From Sphingomonas sp. UBA1000 (GTDB taxonomy: Bacteria > Pseudomonadota > Alphaproteobacteria > Sphingomonadales > Sphingomonadaceae): DNA of 26,509 nt. The translations under genes and the position numbers were made by a program. Under the pieces are notes generated by a model that did no database searches, had not been told where the DNA came from, and worked only from the letters and a program-made list of their open reading frames with translations. Positions 13,961 through 20,098 of this stretch are shown here, piece by piece (position 1 is the first letter of the stretch; every line of letters starts with the position of its first letter). Location of the stretch: contig DBAW01000001.1 in assembly GCA_002291855.1 (NCBI GenBank), forward strand, positions 1 to 26,509, in the 5' to 3' direction.

Positions 13961-14701
13961 GTGGAGATGAGCCGCCGCCGTCGCAAACTGCTCACGGATC
14001 ATCTCGCGAGCGCATCGGTGCTGCGCGAGAGCGAGTTCGAGGCCGCCGACATTGCTCTTGGGGGCGGGCTCGGCAGGGACCGTATCGAGAACGCAATGGC
14101 AAGCTGGGAAGCCTATATTCATGCCGATGCGCCGGATAGGCTGGTGCAACTGGCGATCGTTCATACCGAGTTTGAATCGATCCACCCCTTTCTTGATAGT
14201 AACGGACGGATCGGGAGACTGATCATCCCGGTGTTCCTTTATGCCCATGGCCTGTTGTCGCGGCCCAATTTCTACCTGTCGGAATACCTCGAAGCCAATC
14301 GGGACGAATATTACGACCGAATGCTGGCTGTTTCACGCGACGACGATTGGAGCGGATGGGTGGCCTTCGTCCTGCGCGGCATCATTGCTCAGGCTGAGGC
14401 CAACACCCAAAAGGCTCAGACGATTCTGGCGCTTCATCAGGACAAGCGTGATTTGGTCGTCGAGATCACTCACTCGCAATATGCGGTGCGAGCCCTCGAC
14501 TGGATCTTCCAGCGCCCGATATTTAAGACACCGGACTTCATCGCTTCGGCCCAGATCCCGCCAGCGACTGCTCGCAAGATTATCCGAGATCTACGCGACA
14601 ACGGCTTGCTACGCGAACTGGTTCCCGCCTCAGGGCGGCCCCCTGCGACGTTTGTGTTTTCGGAATTGCTGAACATTGCGGAAGGTCGCGAGGTGTTTTG
14701 A
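13961..14701 (+). pseudogene. Fic-family protein, N-terminally truncated
   Basis: The frame encodes about 246 residues. From about residue 40 (DRIENAMASWEAYIHADAP) on it is a clear Fic domain of the DOC/Fic family with a C-terminal winged-helix part (about 170-246). The Fic motif is HPFLDSNGRIGR (75-86): catalytic H75 and the acidic and Arg residues are present, but the first Gly of the usual (D/E)GNGR is Ser80. Complete relatives are about 370 residues and begin with a helical N-terminal domain that contains the inhibitory helix; here it is missing, and the first 38 residues (MSRRRRKLLTDH onward) do not look like Fic. It starts 6 nt after the PIN gene, with no normal ribosome site (GTG 13961 or ATG 13967). 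A deletion that joined the two genes is the simplest explanation. An active truncated enzyme cannot be excluded. Confidence 0.75.
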
Positions 14702-15096
14702 TCGTTTGATCAACGCAAATCCGCCAAAAAGCCCGATAATATATGTTATGTTAAATATGGGCCCGTGGTGAGTGCTTTAGCCGGGGCCAATCCGCTGCCT
14801 TGGGCGCACTTGCTGCCATGCTTCTCCCCAGCCGGTAAGCTCCTTAGTCTTGGCGTATCTCCGAGCGCGCAACTCAGTCCGCTGTCAATCTGTGACCGCT
14901 GCTCCTCTTTGGTCCCGTTGCCGCGTCATTTCACCCGAACCCGTTCGTCCAAGCCAACCAAGACGTGGCGCCTTCGTCATGACCCGGAAAGACGGCCCCA
15001 CATCTATCCAGTGAGCCGTGATATCACCCATTTAGGTTATTCCGATATTGACGCTCATGACAACGTGCGACAGATCTCATCCATTATGGAGGGAAT
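14702..15096. promoter_or_regulatory. non-coding gap upstream of the Ros/MucR-like gene
   Basis: About 395 nt without a supported gene. It starts with an AT-rich patch (about 14735-14760, with ATAATATATG) that stands out from the GC-rich surroundings and could be a promoter or a site for a Ros/MucR protein, which prefers AT-rich DNA. A perfect 10-bp palindrome, GTGATATCAC, lies at 15018-15027, about 70 nt before the regulator start. No named riboswitch or RNA was recognised. Confidence 0.4.
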
Positions 15097-15576
15097 ATGA
15101 CCAACACTGATTTGTCGCCGAGCGTTATCGAACTGGCGACCGAGCTTACGATTGCGTGGTTGAATAACCCCAATAACCGGGCAAGTGCGGAGGACGTGCC
15201 GGCCTTCCTGAACAAGATGCATGCGACGCTCACAGGCATGTCGGCCGCCCCGGAGGCGCCTGAAAACACCGTCGCCGAACAGGGCGTCGAGCCCGCAGTG
15301 TCGGCGCGTAAGTCCCTGGCTTCGAAAGACTTCATCATCTCGCTTATTGACGGCAAACCGTACAAGTCGCTGAAGCGGCACCTATCCCGTCACGGCCTCA
15401 CTCCCGAGCAGTATCGCGAGCGGTTCAAGCTGAAGCCCGATTATCCGATGGTGGCGGAAAACTACGCCAAGCAGCGCCGTGACCTGGCGCTCAAGATCGG
15501 TCTCGGCTCCAAAGGACGCGCAGCACGCGCGGCTCAGCGCACCGCAAAGGTTGGACGAGCAAAGTCGGCCAGCTAA
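15097..15576 (+). CDS. Ros/MucR-family transcriptional regulator with altered zinc site
   Basis: A 159-residue protein of the Ros/MucR family. The N terminus (DLSPSVIELATELTIAWL) is the usual oligomerisation region. The DNA-binding part is at about 72-140, with KSLKRHLSRHGLTPEQYR and DYPMVAENYA as clear family blocks. In Ros the zinc ligands are C79, C82, H92 and H97; many relatives use Cys-Asp-His-His. Here the equivalent positions are S82, D85 and H95, with H99 nearby, so the first Cys is lost and zinc may not be bound, as reported for some Mesorhizobium homologues. The C terminus is Lys/Arg-rich. GGAGGGAAT precedes the ATG. Such proteins control surface polysaccharide and motility genes, so pilus control is conceivable, but the gene converges on the first LuxR-type gene and the link is inference. 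Confidence 0.85.
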   Translation: MTNTDLSPSVIELATELTIAWLNNPNNRASAEDVPAFLNKMHATLTGMSAAPEAPENTVAEQGVEPAVSARKSLASKDFIISLIDGKPYKSLKRHLSRHGLTPEQYRERFKLKPDYPMVAENYAKQRRDLALKIGLGSKGRAARAAQRTAKVGRAKSAS

Positions 15577-15578
15577 GC

Positions 15579-15639
15579 AGACCAACCGCTGCAATGGTCT
15601 AAGCTTGAAGGGGACAGAGGCAAATCGGCATCCGTCCCC
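15579..15639. terminator. two hairpins between convergent genes
   Basis: Between the Ros/MucR-like gene (plus) and the LuxR-type gene (minus) are two inverted repeats: AGACCA/TGGTCT (15579-15584 and 15595-15600) and GGGGAC/GTCCCC (15610-15615 and 15634-15639). Their place right after both stops suggests transcription ends here in both directions. Neither has a long T run. Confidence 0.45.
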
Positions 15640-15664
15640 CTCGTTCTTGGCTACACTTATTCGA

Positions 15665-16786
15665 TCATTCGCCGTCGATGCGGGCGATGATCAACGACAC
15701 CTCTGCCTGTCGGTTGACGCCCATCTTCGCAAACACGGCTTTGAGGTGCGAACGGACCGTCTCGTAGGAAATGCCCATTTCATGGGCAATCTCGCGCGCG
15801 TTCATCCCACTGCCTGAGAGCACTGCGACCCGCGACTCCTGCTGGGTCAGGCCAAAGACCTCGCGCAACGACATCACGATATGTTTGTCCTGCGTGCGAT
15901 ACTCCCGGACAAACACAACCGCCCGGGCAAGGTTGAACAGCACTGAAATCCGACGATCGCGGATCGGCTTAACATGCACCAGCGTGATCTGCCCGTCGGT
16001 CTGCTCGCTGATAATCGGTGGCGACCGCATCCCGCGGCTCGCTAGCGCCAGCGATCGCTCGAACATTCGTGCCTTGCGGCCGTCTCCGAACCGAAGGCCA
16101 AGGCTTTCGGCCATCGACGCCTGCGCCCCGACCACCGAAGCATGAGCGAACAGCGGCCGGCCATGCGCATCCACAACGGTCAGGCTGGCATCGTTCTGAC
16201 CGAGCAGGCCTGCCATATATGCCAACCGGGTCTCCTCGAGCTGGCGCAGATACATCATGACCGTGTCAGCGATGGCAGCGATTTGCCGATGCAAAACATC
16301 CGCTTCTGCCGGACCAAAAGGTCCGTCCGTCGCCGGACGGTGGATCTGAAACGAGGCGCCAAGCTGACCGCTGCGCACGAGGCATGACACTTGATGCGCT
16401 ACACCGAGGCGGGCCGAGAGCCAGGCGCCAACGGCCTTCATCGCCCCGCTATCGACGCTTCGAATGTCGGCGTCAGTGTAGATAGTCAGATGCCGGACAT
16501 CGCGCAAAAACGCGGCGTGCCGGTCGCTGCGTGCAAGCTCGTCATTGTAGCGCGCCCAGATCGAGTCACCTGTGGCTGCAAATCCCTCGAGCTCAGCATG
16601 CAGGAAGGTCCCGGTGACCAAATCGGCGATCGCAAATGCTGCTCCCGTACCTCCCACCCGCTGACGCAGCTTGGCAAGGACAGGCTGCCATCCGTCCCTT
16701 GCATGCGCTGCTAACCCGGCCAGCCTGACGAGCGACTGGATGTCATCACTTTCATGGGTGTATCCTGAGGTTGGCTCTTTGCTCAT
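15665..16786 (-). CDS. LuxR-type HTH regulator (PAS-like sensor part)
   Basis: About 373 residues from ATG 16786 (MSKEPTSGYTHES). The last 65 residues are a LuxR/FixJ-type helix-turn-helix (FGLTQQESRVAVLSGSG, then MGISYETVRSHLKAVFAKMG). The N-terminal 300 residues have no autoinducer or receiver domain that I recognise; the part before the HTH (about 190-300, with a LTVVDAHGRPLFAH stretch) looks PAS-like. The frame is open to 16939 but the extension is poorly protein-like. No strong ribosome site precedes 16786; a GCGGAC/GTCCGC hairpin lies just upstream. Its HTH shares the FGLT...E...TVR...K..AK.G pattern with two other regulators in the window, which together frame the pilus genes. Control of the pilus operon is inference. 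Confidence 0.8.
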   Translation of the reverse strand: MSKEPTSGYTHESDDIQSLVRLAGLAAHARDGWQPVLAKLRQRVGGTGAAFAIADLVTGTFLHAELEGFAATGDSIWARYNDELARSDRHAAFLRDVRHLTIYTDADIRSVDSGAMKAVGAWLSARLGVAHQVSCLVRSGQLGASFQIHRPATDGPFGPAEADVLHRQIAAIADTVMMYLRQLEETRLAYMAGLLGQNDASLTVVDAHGRPLFAHASVVGAQASMAESLGLRFGDGRKARMFERSLALASRGMRSPPIISEQTDGQITLVHVKPIRDRRISVLFNLARAVVFVREYRTQDKHIVMSLREVFGLTQQESRVAVLSGSGMNAREIAHEMGISYETVRSHLKAVFAKMGVNRQAEVSLIIARIDGE

Positions 16787-17236
16787 GTTCGCCGACCGCT
16801 TAGCGGACACGGCGGTCCGCCTAACATACCTCAGCCGGGTGATCTCCGAGGTGCAGGCGATGTCCAGATGCGCCAGCATTTGGTTTGATGGGACTTCGCG
16901 GCCGATCAATCTTGCCACTTTCGCCCCGCGCTTGTGCAAAAACCCTTCGATTCACTCGCGATCCCGAATCAATAAACATCCGTTTTGGGTGTAATCGAAT
17001 TTGGTTATGCGCTTCGCTCACAAGCAGCGGTGCTTCATTTTGGGGCATAGGGAATGGGTAGGGTTCAGTTTCACCCAAGCGGGTGATCGACGGGTATCTG
17101 GGGGATCACTACCTCCCCTCCCTAGGGCGGTGCTCACCGCATCGAGGGGTAGATCAAGTTATGACCGTTGCTCTGATGTTCGTCCGTCGCCGGCGTCGAA
17201 ACTGGCTCTGGCCCGTCCGCCCCGATCGCGCACAGC
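16787..17236. promoter_or_regulatory. gap between divergent LuxR-type genes with inverted repeats
   Basis: About 450 nt separate the two divergently transcribed regulators. It holds a GCGGAC/GTCCGC hairpin (16803-16820), an AT-rich patch (about 16965-17015) likely to contain a promoter, and a perfect TCACCC-AAGC-GGGTGA repeat (17071-17086). Further on, CTACCTCCCCTC and GAGGGGTAG (about 17109-17152) could pair around GGTGCTCACC. I see no convincing gene; a short open frame at 17083-17316 has no recognisable product. Confidence 0.4.
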
Positions 17237-17965
17237 ATGTCGATGAATATCTCCTCGACCTCGTACCCGCCAAGCGCGTCGCGGGTGGTCGTGTGTTGCC
17301 ATTCCGCAAAGGCTGACGGCGACGACGGCAAGCCGGTGATGACCACAGTTGCATCAGTTTCCCAGGCGGTCGGCGATCCGTTGGAATCGCACAAGATCGA
17401 CACGCGCCAGAGGCACGACAACTTTGCAAGGCAATGGTTCGACGTTGACCCTACACCCAGGCTGATCGCCGATGCGCGTCTGCTGGTGCTCTGCGCGAAT
17501 GAGGCGGCCGTCCGTCTCTTCGCGCGCTCCGGCTCTGCGCTGCTCATGGAAGGGCAGCCGCTGCCCATCGATACCGCAAGTGCCGACCGCATTTCAGGAT
17601 TGAGTGCACGCGCAAGCAGCGAAGGTGTTGTGGTGCCGGCGCATATTCCCGGCCGCAAAATCCCACTCCTGATCAAAGCAATGCCGAGCAATCATGATGC
17701 CCGGTTCTGCTGGTGCCTCGAGCTGCGGCGCATGGACGTAGCGCGTCTCCGCGCTTTCGCGCCGCTCGACGAAATCTTTGGCCTGACCCGCACGGAGACC
17801 AAGATTGCCCAAGCTTTGACCGAAGGCCTCACTGCGGTCGAGGTCGCAAGCAAGCTTGGCAAATCCCGAGATACCGTGCGGTGCCATATCAAGGCGTTGT
17901 ACGCGAAAATCGGCGTCAGCAGCCGCGAGGCTCTGTTGACTCGTCTGGACGCCTATCGCTTCTGA
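17237..17965 (+). CDS. LuxR-type HTH regulator with PAS-like N-terminal part
   Basis: Up to 242 residues. The C-terminal 65 residues are a LuxR-type helix-turn-helix (FGLTRTETKIAQALTEGL, then KSRDTVRCHIKALYAKIG). The part before it (PRLIADARLLVLCANEAA, then SALLMEGQPLP) looks like a degenerate PAS domain and matches the layout of the regulator at 25057. The start is uncertain: ATG 17237 has no ribosome site and its first 34 residues are not protein-like; ATG 17339 (MTTVASVSQ), giving 208 residues, is at least as likely. It is divergent from the first LuxR-type gene and upstream of the pilus operon on the same strand. Activation of the pilus genes is a reasonable but untested guess. Confidence 0.78.
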   Translation: MSMNISSTSYPPSASRVVVCCHSAKADGDDGKPVMTTVASVSQAVGDPLESHKIDTRQRHDNFARQWFDVDPTPRLIADARLLVLCANEAAVRLFARSGSALLMEGQPLPIDTASADRISGLSARASSEGVVVPAHIPGRKIPLLIKAMPSNHDARFCWCLELRRMDVARLRAFAPLDEIFGLTRTETKIAQALTEGLTAVEVASKLGKSRDTVRCHIKALYAKIGVSSREALLTRLDAYRF

Positions 17966-17988
17966 TCGCCGCCGGCAGACCAAACGGA

Positions 17989-18036
17989 CGAACGAACGCA
18001 GACGCCCATGTGGAGACGGCAATCTACGTTCGTTCG
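17989..18036. repeat. perfect 10-bp inverted repeat after the LuxR-type gene
   Basis: CGAACGAACG (17989-17998) and CGTTCGTTCG (18027-18036) are perfect inverted repeats with a 28-nt loop, starting 24 nt after the regulator stop. There is no T run, so a simple terminator is unlikely. A long-arm operator or an RNA hairpin are the alternatives. Confidence 0.5.
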
Positions 18037-18091
18037 CCCGACGCGAATGGGGATGGAACCCGTCCGCAAATGCCGGAATTGCCGACATTTC

Positions 18092-18103
18092 GATAGGCCT
18101 ATC
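18092..18103. promoter_or_regulatory. 12-bp palindrome GATAGGCCTATC
   Basis: A perfect 12-bp palindrome in the gap between the LuxR-type gene and the pilus operon. Size and symmetry suit a dimeric regulator such as a LuxR-type protein, but no second copy was found in front of the other pilus or regulator genes, so the assignment is tentative. Confidence 0.3.
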
Positions 18104-18114
18104 AGGCAAATCCA

Positions 18115-18342
18115 ATGATTGGGAGTCAGGGGAATACCGGTTCCCTCACTCTGCCGGGCCTTCAAGCTTCTGTGTTGGGGCCGATCTGCATACTCGCAAC
18201 GATTTGCTCAGGATCAGCTCCGGCATTCGTCTTGAATACTGCGTTGGATTGCCGTGTTGTCTTTGCACCGCATGGCGGCCGCGCCGCGTTGATCGAGTGC
18301 CTGGCGGTGGAGGCTCCAAGGTCAACGGAAAACGGTAAATAG
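18115..18342 (+). CDS. possible 75-residue protein ending at a terminator
   Basis: An ATG frame of 75 residues (MIGSQGNTGSLTLPGLQASV onward) stops at 18340-18342, exactly where a strong terminator stem begins. That placement is the only support. It has a short hydrophobic stretch (VLGPICILATICSGSAPAFV) and no family that I recognise. There is no good ribosome site. It may be spurious, or the tail of a decayed gene. Confidence 0.25.
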   Translation: MIGSQGNTGSLTLPGLQASVLGPICILATICSGSAPAFVLNTALDCRVVFAPHGGRAALIECLAVEAPRSTENGK

Positions 18343-18364
18343 CCCGGCCTCGGCCGGGCTTTTC
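18341..18364 (+). terminator. intrinsic terminator upstream of the pilus operon
   Basis: AGCCCGGC (18341-18348), loop CTCG, GCCGGGCT (18353-18360), followed directly by TTTT. This is a textbook rho-independent terminator on the plus strand. It isolates the pilus operon from transcription started at the LuxR-type gene, so the pilin should have its own promoter downstream. Confidence 0.85.
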
Positions 18365-18847
18365 CATTCAGGGGTCACCCCCGTAGCGGCTACCACCGTT
18401 GTCGCTTGGTAGGCCTTTGATCAGGCGGGCTTTGCGAGCGGATCCCGGAAATCTCAGAAGCCGGGCGGTGACTACCGTGGGCGCGGGTATTACTTGTTTC
18501 GACGCGTTGCGTTGGGCGGAGACATTCCAGGTCGACCAAGTCCGCTGCCGTCGTCCTGTCACTGTGCCAACGCGGCACGGCGATCAGCCATTAGCGATAT
18601 GCAAATGCCGAATTAACCCACTAACCGGCTGTTATATAACGAGACGGAGCCGAAGGACGGCGGGCGCCCCGTCGCGCCATACCCAATGTTGGTGATGTAG
18701 TATCCCGGCGAATCGATTAGCCAACCCCCGTCGGCCCAATCGAACAGCTTTGCAGTTATTGGGTCGATGATCAGCGAGAGCGCTGGAATGGAGACCCGGC
18801 CTCACGCGGATGCCCACTCACCTCGATATATTTGGGGATGGAACATC
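18365..18847 (+). promoter_or_regulatory. long leader/promoter region of the pilus operon
   Basis: About 480 nt with no supported gene lie between the terminator and the major pilin. It includes a CTACCA/TGGTAG inverted repeat near 18388-18411, an AT-rich patch with TTATATAAC (about 18630-18640) that could be a -10 region, and GGGGATGG before the pilin ATG at 18848. An in-frame ATG at 18767 would lengthen the pilin but comes before the true signal peptide. No named riboswitch was recognised; a long untranslated leader is possible. Confidence 0.4.
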
Positions 18848-19315
18848 ATGAAGAAGCTTCTGATTGCGGCCGCTGTGGCCGCCCTCGCGACCGGTTCGGC
18901 CTCGGCCCAGAGCAACAGCGTCAGCATCCCGCTCTCGGGCACGCTCGCCAAGTCGTGCTCGATCTCGGCCTTCCTCAACGGCCCGTTCGATGCGCTCGAC
19001 CTGACCTCGACCGGTGTCCAGGGCGCCGAGTCGCTCAGCACCAGCTGCAACTATGACGGTGCCAACAACGTCACCTTCACCTCGGCCAACAACGGCGTGC
19101 TGAAGTCGGGCAACAACACCCTCGCCTATGAATTCGGCATCCCGTCGGCGAATATCCCGCTCGCCGCGCTGACCGCGCCGCGCTCGGTGGCCTATGGTGC
19201 GGGCGCGCCGGCTGGTTCGACCTTCACCCGCTCGATGGTCGTTCGTCTGCCGGCTGCTGCCACCATTGCCGGCACCTACACTGACACCATCACCGCGACG
19301 GTCACCCCCAACTGA
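18848..19315 (+). CDS. major pilin subunit of a chaperone-usher system
   Basis: A 155-residue secreted protein. The signal peptide is MKKLLIAAAVAALATGSASA. The mature N terminus contains VSIPLSGTL, alternating hydrophobic residues as in a donor strand, and the two cysteines (C37, C67) should form the pilin disulfide. The end, AGTYTDTITATVTPN, is the terminal strand pattern of spore-coat-U-like (SCPU) pilins used by archaic (Csu-type) chaperone-usher pili. ATG 18848 is chosen because of the signal peptide. As first gene of the operon, and followed by a strong hairpin, it should be the most abundant product. Its assignment as main shaft subunit is inferred from this position. Confidence 0.88.
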   Translation: MKKLLIAAAVAALATGSASAQSNSVSIPLSGTLAKSCSISAFLNGPFDALDLTSTGVQGAESLSTSCNYDGANNVTFTSANNGVLKSGNNTLAYEFGIPSANIPLAALTAPRSVAYGAGAPAGSTFTRSMVVRLPAAATIAGTYTDTITATVTPN

Positions 19316-19323
19316 CCGACCGG

Positions 19324-19350
19324 CTGGGGCCGGCATGTTGCCGGCCCCAG
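19324..19350 (+). terminator. strong hairpin after the pilin gene (attenuator)
   Basis: CTGGGGCCGGC (19324-19334), loop ATGTT, GCCGGCCCCAG (19340-19350): an 11-bp perfect GC-rich stem starting 9 nt after the pilin stop and ending 37 nt before the chaperone start. It is followed by CTCTCTCTTC, not a clean T run. It probably stabilises the pilin mRNA end or partly stops transcription, giving more pilin than chaperone and usher. Confidence 0.75.
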
Positions 19351-19386
19351 CTCTCTCTTCGATACCAGGGGCAAGGGGAAGCAAGC

Positions 19387-20067
19387 GTGAAGGTCTGGGC
19401 GAAGTCATTGCTGTTCGCTGCGCTTGTCGCAGCACCGGTCGTCGCACCGGCCTTCGACGTCGTGCCGACCGTCACGATCATGGAACTGCCGCGCGATGTT
19501 CGCGGGGCCACCATCGTGGTCAGCAACCCCCGGACAGTCCCGCTGCCCATTTCCGTCGAGATCGTCGAACGCGAGATCAATGAGGACGGCACCGAACGGC
19601 AGACGCCTGCAGACGAGCTTTTCCGCATCTTCCCTGCCCAGGCGATCATCGAGCCGGGCAAGCGGCAGACCATCCGGGTGATCTGGCAAGGACCCATGCC
19701 CGCTAAGTCCCGCTCTTTCACCCTCTATGCAGGCGAAGTGCCGGTCGACGTCACCAGCGGTGCCGCATCGGGGGTGCAGCGCATCCTGCGGATCGGGGCG
19801 TCAGTCCATGTTGCGCCAGCCGGAACATCACCCGCGCCGCGTGTCGAGCGCGCCCTGCCCGAGGGCAAGGGGGTGCGGATCACGCTCGTGAACGACGGTA
19901 CCCGCTTCATCTACATGAACGATCTGAACCTTACATTCGGAGCCAAGAGCATCACCGGTCAGGAGCTCGCCCGCATCGCTGAGCGAACCCTCCTCCCACC
20001 TGGCGCACGCCGCAGCTTCATCATTCCGGACGTGGTCGGCGAACCGACCTTGCGGGTGGTCGAGTAG
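19387..20067 (+). CDS. periplasmic pilus chaperone (PapD-like)
   Basis: A 226-residue protein with a signal peptide (about 1-22, MKVWAKSLLFAALVAAPVVA). The first immunoglobulin-like domain has the chaperone blocks ATIVVSNPRTVPLPISVEI, FRIFPAQAIIEPG and KRQTIRVIW, followed by a basic linker strand and a second domain (about 140-226). It folds pilins by donating a strand and carries them to the usher. The start is GTG 19387 with GGGGAAG upstream. It is closest in feel to archaic-type chaperones encoded with SCPU pilins. The gene lies between the pilin and usher genes, after the hairpin. Confidence 0.9.
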   Translation: MKVWAKSLLFAALVAAPVVAPAFDVVPTVTIMELPRDVRGATIVVSNPRTVPLPISVEIVEREINEDGTERQTPADELFRIFPAQAIIEPGKRQTIRVIWQGPMPAKSRSFTLYAGEVPVDVTSGAASGVQRILRIGASVHVAPAGTSPAPRVERALPEGKGVRITLVNDGTRFIYMNDLNLTFGAKSITGQELARIAERTLLPPGARRSFIIPDVVGEPTLRVVE

Positions 20068-20098
20068 CACCCGGCCCGATGGCAATGGTCGCCAGAAA

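Noticed and set aside
12600..17300. A larger phage-defence island suggested by PIN, Fic and WYL genes
   Set aside because: The PIN and Fic genes are damaged, the WYL gene sits in the pilus operon 9 kb away, and no nuclease, helicase or CRISPR component is present.
18720..18770. Sigma-54 type promoter (TTTGCA) before the pilin
   Set aside because: No GG at the right distance upstream for a -24 element.
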